Below are positions 23,648 to 35,969 of a stretch of 46,297 bases of DNA, piece after piece; positions within the stretch are counted from its first letter, which is position 1; every line of letters begins with the position of its first letter. Position numbers and translations under genes: made by a program. This DNA comes from Chlorokybus atmophyticus. Its lineage: Eukaryota; Streptophyta; Chlorokybophyceae; Chlorokybales; Chlorokybaceae. The stretch is taken from the NCBI GenBank assembly GCA_009103225.1, contig RHPI01003116.1:172854-219150 (forward strand), read 5' to 3'. The notes beneath the pieces were generated by a model. The model was given only the letters and a program-made list of their open reading frames with translations. It did no database searches and had not been told where the DNA came from.

Positions 23648-23783
23648 CGCACAGCTTGGCAAAAGAATGAGCAAAAGAATGCGCAAAAGAATAAGCCACT
23701 CCTAACTAACTCCAACTTGCTTTCCCACTAACAATGTTCTAGTCTACGCGAAGCATAAAAACCTTTTGTTACTTTCCTTTTGT

Positions 23784-26700
23784 TCAGCTCCAAGTCGTGT
23801 GCAAATTGTCCACCTGGCTGAGTGCCAGTGTCTGTTGGTCGCCGGCGGTGGCGGCGGGGCCGGCGGTGATGGCACCGGGAAGGGCCAGGAGTGGGGAGGC
23901 CGGGTTGGAGGCGTAGAGCTTATGCCACGTGGCGCCGTTGGGGCTGTACTCCGCCGTGACTACTGTCGTCGTTACGCTCAAGCGCAGCCACACCGGGAAG
24001 GTGCTGGCGACTGGGCCTGCAAGGATAATGAGGCTAGGGTTAGGGTTTGTGTGGTGGGACGGACGTGTGCACTTGTGTATGTATGCTTGTTTTGCATAGA
24101 GTCAGTGTTGTATGCGTTTGCTGCTAAGCTGCAACGTTTGTTGCAAGCTGGTTTGGATTGCTATGCTGCTCAATGGAGCTGTCAGCTGCGACCAATCGTG
24201 TGTCACATATTGGAACACTGTTGTGCAAAAGTTTCTGAATGCCTTTGGTATAACCCTGCGACTGGTGCGTGCGTGCGTGCGTGCTGCGTGAAGTGACAGC
24301 CAAGCAGTACTTAAACTGATGTGAGCAGTCAACTGTGGTGAGTGGTATGTGACAGGAAGGGATGACTGTGCACCGTAGTAAAGCATTGACACAAACTGTG
24401 CGCATGCACACGTGCTCACAATGAAGTGTAGGAGAGTGACATGCATGCGCACTCACCGGCAAGGTTGGCGATTCTGGTGCCATAGACGCTGCGCACGTCC
24501 AGCTCAATGCTGCCGTCAGCGTTGGTGAAGAGGAAAGCTGCAGGGGCACGCGAGAGCCCAGGCGAGCCCAGACGCACCATCAGACCCGCTTTGCCCGTGG
24601 TGCCCCGGGAGAGCGACAGCACGCGAGCACTCATGGTTAGGCTGGAGGCGCGGAACTGAGAAGTAGAGCAAACAGGGTGAGATGAAGGGCATGTGGCGTG
24701 ACTTGTGTACATGCTTGTGTGCAGATGTGCACGCCAGTGCGTGCGTGCGTGTGTGCGCAAGCACGTGTGTACGTGTATGTGTGTGTATGTGCTCGCATGC
24801 ATGTTCGCATACTGATTGGTAGACGAAGTTGAACTGGTCGACGGTGCCACGGACGTCAAGCCCGCCTGATGTCATTGTGTATTTGCCGTTCAAGTAGTAT
24901 GCGCCACCTGGCAACACGCCCGTGTATGTGTCCGCGCCTATATCAGCTTGCGCAAACCCGCTGGGCAGCGCTCCTAAGCGTAGCAGTGTTGGTATAGTTC
25001 CTGTATCAAAGTGCATGCACACACACGCACATCCTAAACTCAGGCACCAACCTGTGCCAGCAGCTGGCATTGCAATTGTATAGTAGGCTGTGTAAGCCGT
25101 TGAGCTGGCTTTCACCAGTTGCGTGCTCGGGCCAGCATTTGACCAGCCTGATTGAGTTGACCGCAGATAGAATGGTTGCTCAACGCGCCAGTGAATGAAT
25201 GCCAGCATAAATACCAGTGTGTGTGACTTACCCGCAAAGTTCATCTTCATGCCGCTCCATGTGGCGGTTGCGGGCGCGACCAAACGTACCATGGATCCAT
25301 CCGCTGCTTGTGTGGTCATTGTGCCGGATGAGGTCGTCAACTGTCAAAAAGGACTTGAGTGAGTACTGTTATGACAGGAGCCACTGGTGCAGGTATTGTG
25401 ATGTGTTCGTGCACGCACGCCCGTGCACATGTGTGTGCACCTTTGCCCATGCAATTGTGCGTTACCTTGCTATTGGCGCCCACTCCAGCAATTGCAACTG
25501 GCGCGGTGATCACTTTGAAGGTGAGCATGTGGACCGGAGGTGCGGAGTACCTGGCAACCACTTCGGTGGCGGGTCCCACCGCAGCACCTGAGGTTGTAGA
25601 ATCATGCAGTAAGCCAACCTGCATCTTCATGTACAAGTACATTGGTTGCATCCAGGAACCGAGCTTACGTGTGGGCCATGCGATCGGCTGCGTGTTCCAT
25701 GTTGGGATGCCGTCAACCCTTGCAACTGTCGGAAGCGAGAAGCGGAACCACCGTGCCTTCACTGCGTCACCAGCGTTGTCCACCAAAACACTGAAGGTGA
25801 TTTCCCACGTGCTTGAAGCCGGCTCAAAGTCAGCCTGAAAAGCAACAGCGGCTCGTCATCAGGATTATGCGCAAGTGCTGGATGTGTGCACATGTGCGTG
25901 CACGTATGTTGTGTGTGCCCCCACATGCGTTGCACACAATGCACACACACGCGCGCGTACATGCATGTGCTTGCATATGTACGTGCATGTGTACTCAGTT
26001 TTTGCCAACAAGCTACTGCCACACACAAGTGAATACAGCTTGATACCACTGTGTGCTCTCTCTGTACCTGCCAGAAGTCCTTGCCATTGACAGCCTGGTC
26101 CACAACAGCCCAGTTTATCCCATCATAGCTCATCTCCAGCTTTGGGTCCTTGAAGCCCGTCACACCCGCAAAGGTCATTGCAAGGTGGCTCAGTCCGCCG
26201 GTAACCGAGAATTGGGCTCGGTTAGCACCGTCAACCTGGTTGTGGATGAACAAAGGTCAGTTTATGCCTGCGGTGCAGTCGAGCAAGTATGTGCATCTTT
26301 TGAGTTTGAACCTACCTGAATCATAAGCGGGCGATCGCGCAGCATTTTGCCTGTCGTGATGATAAATGTGGGCGTGTTGAGCGCGACCTCCCGGTACATC
26401 ATGCGCCAGCTGTTCTCCCACTTGAGCAGCGCGGCTTGCATGTTGGCGTTGGGGCCGTAGTAGTCCACTTTGTACTTGGGCAGGATTACCTGCTCGATGA
26501 TGCAATCGACGTAGTCGCCGGCCTTGAGAGACGTCACCGAGGACGGCGGGACCACCTCGATAATGGACACGGCCAAGTTGGGTGCGTCTGTGCCGTATGA
26601 CTTGATCCCGCGCTCTGCGGCACAACCGACACACAGAGGGTGAGTACACGTACACACGAGCTTGTATGAAATGCACAAGAACTTGTTACAGACCTGCCAA

Positions 26701-29700
26701 GAATGGGTTGGTAGGATTCCCGTTGAGCACTGCATTCCATTTTGAGATAGAGAACCCGCGCGAGGCGTCGGTAGCGCCCTTGCCCGCAGCGCCAGGGCCC
26801 TGTTGCGTTGGATTGTCACACAATGTGTGGGTCAGGCTCTTTTGCGTCCCACAACAACTATATGGTTTATACTTTGTTGGCTTTGTCGTACCTGAGTGAA
26901 AGACACCCAATTCTTCCTTCCCTTCATCTCATAAAATGGTGTCCGGTATGCGTCTTTCCCGTTCACTGCGTGTGATGCAACATGTTTGTCCAAGTCATGC
27001 AGTAATGTGTAGCTTGTGTATGTTGCGATTATTATCACTGTCATCATTGCTTGTTGGAATGCCAAGGCACTGCACCTTGGCCAAGTAGGCTGTTCCACTC
27101 AAGGGCAAGTCCAGTCTCATCACCATACACGAAGTGGGTGCTGTATCCGTAACTATAAGCCTCAGCCGACATCTGCAAAATAGAGTGCAACAGTTGAGCT
27201 GTTGTCATCATGTTGGGCATTGTGCACGAGTGTGCGCATGTTTGCATGTGTACAGGCATACGTGGGAGCATACAGGTGGCGAGATGGTCACTCAACCAAC
27301 CTGCCAGATGGGGAAGCGAACGAATGTCATGTCGGAGAGCACGTCAATGCGCAGGTGGTAAACGGCCCTTGCAGCGTCATCAGAGCGCGCGATTGAAGCG
27401 GTGTATTGAATCTTCATCATGTTGTCTTGGGACTTGCCCGCATATGTTGTCTGCAGGTAACGGGTTGTCGGTCTTAAGTCACTCTCAAGTGGCTGTTTGT
27501 GTGTGCATGCGTGTGCCCGCAAGTGCATGTGTACATGTATGCACCTCTGCCTGCGTGTGTCTCATACGCTTTTTCAATGTTTGCTTTGACTCACCTCTGT
27601 CAAGAGAGGTCCCTGTCGTTTGCGGTAGGTTTTCATCTCCACGTTGTACACGCGGTCTGTCGAGCCCGTATCGATGGCGTTGAAGTCGCCTCCTCCTACA
27701 TTTGTCGTCCAACCAAACTGCTCCCTCTTGGCCTGACGTTGTTCGCACAAGGTCAGTTTCACATCCACGAGCTAACTTGGTGATGCACCTTGAGTGGTCA
27801 CTCACCCCGTTGCCAAGCACGTATAGTGGCCGCATGTCGAGGACTGCCGCCCTCACGTTGCGACCCTGATCAGGCTCGTAGCAGAAGGTTTCAGCCCAGG
27901 CTCTGTGCAAGAGGCACCGTGAGTCTACGCACATGCGGTTTTTAATTCTATCCACATGCACGCACACACGCGCGCACTCATACATGCGCACGAGGTGGCC
28001 TTCAGGCATGACGATATATGCCATTGCACTGTGTTGCAGAGTTGTGATATGCGTCGTCATGAACAACACATACGAGATGGCGGCTTGGTCCCACTGAGTG
28101 TTGGGCTGATATGTGAGAGCCAGCTGCACGTGTGAGGCGGCGGGCGCCCCGCCCCAGAAGGCGTTCAGTGTCGTGTACACCATCGACCACGACGCCCCCG
28201 CTGGCACTGCCATCGCCACCATACCCCTGAACCACTTCGGGTTTGAATCCCAGTTCTTGGACACCTGTAAGAACCAGTCAAGTTACAATCAAGTGAGACA
28301 AGTGTGACATGCACGCAGACACAAGCACAGGCACAAGTGAATAGAAAGGCAACCAAGCGCACATGTACTCGCACACCTACATGCGCACGCACGACTACAC
28401 CCACACTCATGCATATCCACACACGTACACATGAACAGTGCACCTATGCACTAACATAGTGAGTACTGGGACCATCATGTTCATACTTGGATGGGGATGC
28501 CGATGGGGTTGAGTTGGGTGTCGTGCAGGGTGGCGAGAATGCCCGGGATGAGGAAGACAGTGCCAATCTTGGAGAAGGAGAGCCTCGCGATGCGTGTGCT
28601 CGCGCTCGGGTTCGACACGGTCACCGTAACGCGCTCAATGCGGTTCCACCTCTGGTCTCCCAGCGGTTGTTGCCTGTTAAGCAAGGGGAGAACTAACCGT
28701 GAACTCCTGTTCAATTCACCGTGTGGAGTCAGTGCATTGACCGAGTTATGTCGTTGGCTTACGCGTCGTTGCGCAGAGCAATGTCGTGCCAGCCTTGCTC
28801 TTCAACGTATTGCACGGGAAGGTTGGGGACAACCATCGGCATCGTCTGTAGCGATGGAACCACGCAAGGGTTACTTGAATCGAATGCTAGTCTCAGCGTC
28901 CGCCTTTGTTTGCATTTCAGCTTAGCAGCAGCATACCTGGTCAGCAGCAACCGTAATGGGCGTGCGCAGATTTGTCAAACCGCGCTCGGCATCGTTGAAG
29001 TACGCCACCAAGGTAACCGTGCGCTTGGTCAACGGGAGCCAACTGGACGCGCATACAACCCAACTTAGTCAACCCATTCCAACCCAATCCAACCCAACAA
29101 TGGACACAACATGCAACCCAACATGCAGCACAACACCCACGTGCTGGGGTTGCTGATCGCTTCATTGCCATTGGCAACCGAGGCCCCGGTCGACGCTGCA
29201 ATGGTGAAATCAGAGCCGAGTCCCGCTGCGCTCAGCTTCACATATATGCGAGCGGTGGAGAAGTCCCTAGTTTGCGGGGTCACGGACAACGTGAAGGCCA
29301 CGCGGTCCGGCCAGACGGATACCTCAATGGAGGACTTGATCGGAGGTGTGCCGCCTGCGTGCACGTAACACGTGTAAGCGTAAGAGAGAGTTTGTGCATG
29401 TGCCTGTGCGCGCGCGTGCGTGCACAGGCAGCTTGATTGGACCACGTGAAAAGCGGGAGTTGACCAACAAGCATATTCACATGCAAGTTGACACAATGTC
29501 TGTCCCGCAACGTGTACGTGATTCACTCACTTGACCATATGAGTGAGTCGAACAGGCGGCGATTGAACCAGCGCCCGTGTTCGACAAGCTTGGCATTCTG
29601 CACAAAGCTGCAATAATACAACAGTAAGGTGACTATCAGGATGTCGCACCTGAAAGTAGGCTGCGTGTACCCAAAGTTGATACTTACTTGCCAGACGTGC

Positions 29701-30566
29701 CGGTGGCTGTGTACACCACATTGTTGTAGTTCAACCCAAAAGTAATGGTCGCATCACCGGGCAGCCCGCTCTCAATCATCTCATTGCCAAGGTTCAGTGC
29801 GTAGGCCTCTGCGTGCGGTAGAGACACATGTTAGTCCTCAACCAACACAACAACCCAACATGTGCTTTGCTTCTCAGTCAACTCACCGGACACGCGGCGG
29901 GTGAGCTTCCCGAAGGTGAGCATTTTCAGCGTGTTGTAACTGAGTTCGAAGCCGTAGCGGCTGGTTTGCACCGCCACCATCAAGTTGGTGGGATCACGCA
30001 GCCCGTTCTTCCAGTACATGTAGGAGTAGTCTGCCACTGTCCCCACAGCCGTGTCGGGGATGGTGGAGATTGCCTCTAATGTTGTTGTTGCTGCGTTTGT
30101 GCGCATGCCACTGGTACCCTCTGGCAATAGAGTGTCCGGCTGCGGACTGTTCATCACACGCACACGCAATCAGAGTGTCATTGAATGCAGGTGCGTGGTA
30201 CTGCAGCACCGATTGGCTCGCTGCATGCATGGCTTATGCGCTTGTGTGTCATGGTAAATGACAAGCGCATAAGCAACTGTGCGCGGTCAAGTGCAAGTGC
30301 CATACTCACGGTGAGTGAGTGAGCGTGTGCGTGTGCGTGTGCGCTCAGTGCTAAATGGATGAGTGCACATTCGCAGGTGAAGTGCACTTGTGTGAGATTG
30401 GTGTGTGCACGTACTCGCGGAGGACTTCGGCGGCGCTGAGGTCCATTTTGAAGGCATCGGAGGGCTCGTAGCTGGAGAGATCTTGTTGTTGTGCGCTGGC
30501 CGGGAGTGAGAGGGTGAAAAGAAGCAGGAGGGAGACAACAGCTGCGAGAGCGTGTACGCGCGCCAT
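23784..30566 (-). CDS. Large secreted protein of unknown function, copy A
   Basis: Twenty-four minus-strand exons join with consistent phase into about 1210 aa (first exon 30415-30566, last exon 23784-24016). Residues 1-25 are a clear signal peptide (LAAVVSLLLLFTLSLPASA). The body is beta-rich and Trp/Tyr-rich, with notable segments RWFNRRLFDSLIW, WTTNVGGGDFN (after exon 10) and YYGPNANMQAALL with WENSWRMMYRE (about residues 685-784). From memory the central part resembles uncharacterised secreted proteins of marine bacteria, which I cannot verify. Residues about 1005-1180 (GGLDVRGTVDQFNFVYQ, then GKAGLMVRL and a SPNGATWHKLY strand) match the DUF1349-like concanavalin/lectin-type sandwich. 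I end exon 9 at 28074 (TC|gtatgtg), which gives QAAISAWAETFCYEPDQG; a longer donor at 27984 is also open. Extracellular polysaccharide binding or degradation is a guess. Confidence 0.88.
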
Positions 30567-30569
30567 AGC

Positions 30570-30920
30570 TATAACACAATATGTGCTCTTGAGAGGAGAG
30601 TGCGATGTTTGAATAGATATATGTATTGAAGGCTTGTAATGGAGCCTTCAGATGAACTGAATGGTACAGAAGAATGTGTTGAAGGCTTGTAATGGAGCCT
30701 TCAGTTGAAAAGAATGGTACAGATGATTGGTTGTGTCGTTGCCAGTCTGCCAACACAACAGGAATGTGTCAGACAGGAAAGACTGAAAACAACAACAGCA
30801 ACAGAACCATCACAACCAGCAACCAACACAGCAGTAGCAGCAGCAGTCATTCTCTCAAGTATGCCAGTACTCAACCAGCCAAGCCTAATTGACAGAACCA
30901 AGAGCAAATTGAACACTCAC
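30570..30920 (-). other. Probable 5' UTR intron of secreted-protein gene A
   Basis: On the minus strand a strong donor (GAG|gtgagtg) lies at 30920 and an acceptor (gttatag) ends at 30570, just 3 nt before the start ATG. Both sites are kept in unit B. The two repeated hairpins fall inside this intron. Confidence 0.45.
30628..30702. repeat. Two identical small hairpins upstream of gene A
   Basis: GAAGGCT-tgtaatgg-AGCCTTC occurs at 30628-30649 and again at 30681-30702, each a perfect 7-bp stem with an 8-nt loop. Both are preserved in unit B (44916-44937 and 44969-44990) although the sequence between them has changed. Confidence 0.8.
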
Positions 30921-32015
30921 CTCAGTTGACAGTAGTACAGAGAGCAACGTTAGGCAGCAGCAGAATGCAGCTGCGCCTGCAACAACACCACAACACGTCT
31001 AACTGCTCTCCAATACGTAATACTAGCGCTGAGCTTTACACCAGCACAGCGAACAGCGGCATGCACTGCCGCCGCCTTATGAGGCCGCCGCCAATGTGGC
31101 GCGGGTGTGCTTGTGTGTGGATGTGTGTGTGACTCCGTCCTTGTGTACTCTTACCTCGGAGTCACAAAGCACACCCGTGCCGTGCCTTTACGATAACCCA
31201 AAATGACGGCTGTTTATTAATACGCCGTTGACGGGCGGCTATAAGCGAGCACCATACGCTTAATCTCCCGCCGGAAAGTTGAATACCTCCAAAAGTTTTC
31301 GAGGCGGTAGGGCCAATGTTTGGCAACGCTTCGTTCCCATCAATTTTTCCGAGGACTTCCGTCATTGGAAAGGTAGGCTCCGTAGTGTTGAACGATAAGC
31401 ACTGCGGAAACGGTTTCCTGAAAATGGTCGTTGGGTGGATCGACAATTGACAAACTCTCACCCTGTACGGATTACTGTCTCCAGCATGTACAGCAGCGCC
31501 AGATATGACGGGCACTTGTCTCAGGTGGCTGCCAGCTTGCCATCTGTGGAATCTATCTGCGACAACGAATATTTACACGACGCAGCGCAGTTGCATCTGA
31601 TGGCTGACGCGACATCTCAACCTAATTCGGAAGTGGTCAACCAAATCATCTGACACTGTAGCAACAGCAAATTCAACAGCTTGCACACAGAGCAAGCTGG
31701 CAATGCGCTTGCATGATTGGTACGCTGCTGACAAACACAGCCATTGACGTTGCAGCACCGTTCAATGACTGCCTTGTTAATTGCATGTAAGAGACTGTAA
31801 GCAACTTAATGGCGCCATCGGCTTGTCATTAACAGTCAATTTGGCTATTTGCCTTGTGGCCCAATACCATCACATGACAGGACAGATTTACTGCATTTTA
31901 ATACAAGGAAAGCGAGCTGTAGTTTTGTTTTTTTGCAATGTATTTTACTGTATATGTTATTGTATCGTATACGTCGTACTTTACCTCGTCAGGTACCCCC
32001 CTCATCCCCCCCCAC
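30921..32015. promoter_or_regulatory. Upstream region of secreted-protein gene A
   Basis: No coding exon is supported: a long minus-strand frame at 31162-31515 is not conserved in unit B. It contains a perfect 9-bp inverted repeat (31129-31165) and several short GCCGCC and TTATTAATA stretches. The transcription start of the minus-strand gene should lie here. Confidence 0.4.
31129..31165. repeat. Inverted repeat GTGACTCCG...CGGAGTCAC, unit A
   Basis: Perfect 9-bp arms are separated by 19 nt. The same arms occur at 45415-45451 in unit B with changes only in the loop. TGACTC is the core of bZIP/AP-1-type sites, so each arm could be a binding site. Confidence 0.7.
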
Positions 32016-32236
32016 NNNNNNNNNNNNNNNNNNNNNNNNNNNNNNNNNNNNNNNNNNNNNNNNNNNNNNNNNNNNNNNNNNNNNNNNNNNNNNNNNNNNN
32101 NNNNNNNNNNNNNNNNNNNNNNNNNNNNNNNNNNNNNNNNNNNNNNNNNNNNNNNNNNNNNNNNNNNNNNNNNNNNNNNNNNNNNNNNNNNNNNNNNNNN
32201 NNNNNNNNNNNNNNNNNNNNNNNNNNNNNNNNNNNN
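32016..32236. other. Assembly gap (221 N)
   Basis: A run of N begins immediately after the C-rich end of duplication unit A. Open frames across it are meaningless. Confidence 1.
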
Positions 32237-32771
32237 CCCACCCGTCCGCTATAGTCCAATCCCCTTAAGTTTGAGGGTATGCAGCCAACAGACAACTACC
32301 AATATAGTGTGCACGACCGCAACGTGATAATGCAAATACATTATAATTTGTTACGAAACAAGATGATATGATGATTGGGATGCAATTATGTAAATTCACA
32401 TTAACTTTATGATTGAGCACAATGGTATAAAAATTGATGTTGCAAATGCGCAAGTAAAGATTGTACACTCACAACCACAGAGAGAACCGGGTGGTCCTGC
32501 TTACACAGCTAGTCTACAAGTGAAACTGTATGCAGGGTAGAGTGTTTGCGCTCCACTGTCTGTCTTGACGCTGCTACCACTCACCACACTAGTGCTTGTG
32601 TGCGCACTATGTGATGACGGTGATAACGAATGCAGGTGTATCCCTAGATACCGACTGCACTATTTGATGCAGAATGCAACACACTCACTTGAGCAAAGAG
32701 GGTGACACTGTGAGTAAACAAGCCACTGCGATATGTAGTGCTGTATATACAGTTCTTTGCATGTGGCAAGA

Positions 32772-32900
32772 ATTGGGATAAATTGTGACAAACCTCACTC
32801 ATGGTAGTGTCTTTACTACTATAGCGTAGTGGTCGGGCCCTAATTGTTACAATGGTAACGGAGCTTGACGTCTCAGGTTTGATTCCCATAGGGGACTGAG
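32772..32900 (+). mobile_element. tRNA-derived SINE-like repeat, copy 1
   Basis: The segment carries an RNA polymerase III A-box (TAGCGTAGTGG, 32822-32832) and a B-box (GGTTTGATTCCC, 32876-32887) at tRNA-like spacing. The acceptor stem cannot be closed, so it is not a tRNA gene. The leading sequence TTGGGATAAATTGTGACAAA recurs at 33202. Confidence 0.55.
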
Positions 32901-33200
32901 GCAGATCTTAGGCAAAAACAAAACATTTGGGGCGGCTTACCCTAGGCTGGGCGCGGGATTACGACCTGCGCGTCGAGCCAGTTCAACCTAAGGCCGCGTG
33001 AGCGGTCGCGGCGCGATAGCAGGTCGCATGGTGAAAATGGCCGTTCGGTCGGTCAGGACCGTTCGTGGGACTGGATCCAACAGGCCGCGGGCAGACCATT
33101 CGTGCTGCGGGCTGAATGATCGTGCTACGATCGCAAACATGGGCTAGTGCCTCATTAGATTATAAGGAACTCATGGGTTAATTTGGGGAGGAATGCCACG

Positions 33201-33290
33201 ATTTGGGATAAATTGTGACAAACGTTACTCATGGTAGTGTCTTTTACTACCATAGCCTAGTGGTCGGGCCTCAATTGTTACAGCATGAGT
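33201..33290 (+). mobile_element. tRNA-derived SINE-like repeat, copy 2 (head only)
   Basis: About 90 bp match 32772-32860, including the A-box TAGCCTAGTGG, but similarity stops before the B-box. The two heads bracket about 340 bp of GC-rich sequence, so they may be tandem SINE units or the terminal repeats of one element. Confidence 0.5.
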
Positions 33291-34244
33291 GGATGACGTC
33301 TTACACTGTTAAGTGAGGTGAATAAACAAGCAACCCAGAGATGCTATGTCCTGACTGATGCAGCAAACACACCATTGCCAAGCTCACAGCAATGACAAGC
33401 ACAGCGCACAATAAAGTAAAGCAGTCCTTGGCAACCGGGACAGTGTGCTTCCAGTTCAAGTCGCTTCACAAGCTCTTAAAGTCAGAGTCTTTACTCTTAG
33501 TACTCACTCACAGTGTCACTAGCGAGTCTAGTGACATAACTTCGTACTTATACATGTCAAATCACGACTGTGCAGTGCCATGCGGGCACTAGGCCAACGG
33601 TCACATCGAGGCCGTATGCTACTGCGGAAATCCCCTAAGACTCGATATAGCACACGAGCTGATAACAGATTCCCAACTGATCAGCGACGCGCAGTTCCTA
33701 TAGAGAAGTCTATAGAGTAGCCCTACTTACATGCTACATGAAGTACGAAGTAGCTAGCAGTAGGCTGGGGCGCGCGCGGTCTTCATGCTGGTAGCCCGGG
33801 CTTGTGGCTGGATGTAGGCATGCTCGAGGAGGACTGGCATACGAGGGTATTTGGCATGACAATATCGTCGCCGTTGGTACAATAACCTGTTAATTCAGTC
33901 AACGTGACGCGCGCGTGACCAGTCACGTTCTCACGTGACTTTTCATTTTTCGGGGACCCTCCAACGCGCTATATTAATGCCTCCCATAGAAGACCTCGTA
34001 CGCACAATTAGGCCCTATACCAATCGGTGTCCGTTTTTGAAGGGCCTTCGGCGGCCATGTCACCCTCTGTCGACGGTATTAATATTGTGACAGCTACAGT
34101 TGCCGTTACCGCTACCGTCATCATCTAACTGCAAACGCGTGACTTGCAGTAACCATCACTTCTGGTTCAGGGCAAAAAATGAAATAGAGCAAATCATTTA
34201 TTTTCTCTTCTACTGCGATAACTAACCATTGAATGAAAGGCGCA

Positions 34245-34283
34245 CTCATCGACGTTTCCCATTAACTAGGAAACGTCGATGAG
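34245..34283. repeat. Hairpin of tandem repeat copy 1
   Basis: Perfect 15-bp arms, CTCATCGACGTTTCC and GGAAACGTCGATGAG, flank a 9-nt loop. After one mismatch a further 5 bp can pair (GGCGC with GCGCC). Confidence 0.95.
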
Positions 34284-34952
34284 GGCGCCCTACACTTAGT
34301 TTATGAGCAAGACAAAGCTGGCAAAATCATGGTGTGCATGGCGAGAGTAAGCTATCGAGTTGGTGGGTTGTCTCCCCACTGGCCGCACAGCTGTGCTATG
34401 GCGAGCTGCTGCACAGGAACCTCAGATCGCGACCCGAGACCTCACTGCAAGTCCTGCCCTCCAAGTATACGGGATGGCACTTTCTGCCTCATCGCCCGGG
34501 GATTTTTGCTCGGTCATCGAGATGACCGTGTGCACCTTTCACCATGCGGAAAGCGCGCAGGCTGTGTTGGCCAGCAATAGGTAGCCTAGGTAGGATCGGA
34601 TAGGTAGCCTAGCCGACCTCACGTAGGATAGCACAACATGAGTACGTAGCTGTGTGCTTCTCGGGGACCCTCCAACGCGCTATATTAATGCCTCCCATGG
34701 AAAACCTCGTAATCATAATTAGGCCCTATACCAATCGGTGTCCGTTTTGAACGGCCTTCGGCGGCCATGTCACCCTCTGTCAACGGTATTAATATTGTTA
34801 TAAATATAGTTGCCGTCACTGCTACCGTCATCATCTAACTGCAAACGCGTGACTTGCAGTAACCATCACTTCTGGTTCAGGGCAAAAAATGAAAGAGCAA
34901 ATCGTTTATTTTCTCTACTACTGCGATAAGTAACCATTGAATGAAAGGCACA

Positions 34953-34991
34953 CTCATCGACATTTCCCGTTTACTAGGAAATGTCGATGAG
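34953..34991. repeat. Hairpin of tandem repeat copy 2
   Basis: Perfect 15-bp arms, CTCATCGACATTTCC and GGAAATGTCGATGAG, flank a 9-nt loop. Compared with copy 1 the same stem pair has changed on both sides, G-C to A-T. Confidence 0.95.
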
Positions 34992-35969
34992 GGCGCCCTA
35001 CACTTAGTTTATGAGCAAGACAAAGCTGGCAATATCATGGTGTGCATGGCGAGAGTAAGCTATCGAGTTGGTGGGTTGTCTCCCCACTGGCCGCACATCT
35101 GTGCTATGCCGAGCTGCTGCACGGGAACCTCAAATCACGCGACCCGAGACCTCACTGCAAGTCCTGCCCTCCAAGTATACGGGATGGCACTTTCTGCCTC
35201 ATCGCCCGGGGATTTTTGCTCGGTCATCGAGATAACCGTGTGCACCTTTCACCATGCGGCAAAGCGCGCAGGCTGTGTTGGCCAGCAGCAGGTAGCCTAG
35301 GTAGCCTATATATATATACGGATCGGATAGGTAGCCTAGCCGACCATATCGTAGTATAGCACAACATGAGTACGTAGCTGTTGTGCTATACTATGATATA
35401 GAGCATGCGATAAGTCACAATATATATCGTGCGAATATACGATATATACGATGTAAGCCGCCAATAAGCGCATCTGACGGCTGTCGCCGTCAAAAACTCA
35501 ACTGATACAACACCTGAGGTGAGACGGTGTCTCTGGCCCATGCGGCATGACAGGCCCTGAGGTCGTTGAGGCAGTCGCAGACGCGGGTTTTCACCTCAGG
35601 TCGGCCAGCCTGTCTCTCCTCTCACGCTCTGAGCATGCACGCAAGCAGTGGCAGTGCAAAGCAGCGGAAGGCAGGCACAAGGCTGCCATAGCATGCTTGC
35701 CCTGCCGTTGCCGTTGCTGAAAAGAGGCTGTTGCTTCTTGCGCCTCAAGTCAGATTGCAAGCCGTCACTGCAGCCGAGAGTCTTCAGCTTGCGTTGAAAG
35801 TTGAAAGCAAGCTGGCTTCAGGGCTGCCATGCCTGGAGCAGGGTGGAGCAGGAGGCGCAAGGGAAGGAGCAGCAGAAACGAGCAGGAGCTGGAGCAACAG
35901 CAGAAGAGCGGTAAGGCTGCGTACAAGGCTTGCTTACTTCAATCTGCTTGCTTAGTTGGCTGCTTGATT

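Larger units (their letters stand above)
21005..32015. repeat. Segmental duplication unit A
   Basis: From GTGTGCATGGCGAGAGTAAG at 21005 to the N gap, this segment matches 35032-46277 in the same order and orientation. It holds the H2B gene, the convergent secreted-protein gene and its upstream region. Exons and introns between about 27100 and 28700 are nearly identical to unit B, while the H2B part and the outer upstream part carry many more substitutions and indels. Confidence 0.93.
32237..33949. other. Repeat-rich spacer between duplication units
   Basis: No gene is recognised. It contains two SINE-like direct repeats (from 32772 and 33201) and a GC-rich stretch at 32930-33140 between them. 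The remainder (33300-33949) shows nothing I can name. Confidence 0.5.
33950..35290. repeat. 0.7-kb tandem repeat, two copies
   Basis: The segment from GGGGACCCTCCAACGCGCTA (about 33952) recurs at about 34662. Each copy contains a long hairpin (34245-34283 and 34953-34991) and ends with the dispersed repeat also seen at 21005. The second copy runs into duplication unit B. No convincing ORF is conserved in both; small frames in the dispersed part differ by frameshifts. Confidence 0.88.

Noticed and set aside
24034-24048. Interstitial telomere-like TAGGGTTAGGG
   Set aside because: Barely two repeat units in an intron, present identically in both duplication units; not evidence of a telomere fusion.
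26257-26676. 139-codon Arg-rich minus-strand frame, also present in unit B
   Set aside because: It is a shifted shadow of exon 16 of the secreted-protein gene, whose own frame joins its neighbours in phase.
31162-31515. 117-codon minus-strand frame upstream of gene A
   Set aside because: The corresponding region of unit B is frameshifted and only part of it remains open in another frame, so it is not conserved as protein.
31781-32327. ORFs spanning the N run
   Set aside because: They are produced by translating unknown bases in the assembly gap.
34329-35300. ORFs in the tandem 0.7-kb repeats (MVCMARVSYRVGGLSPHWPH type)
   Set aside because: The reading frame shifts between copies through small indels, and the copy at 21005 reads in yet another frame.
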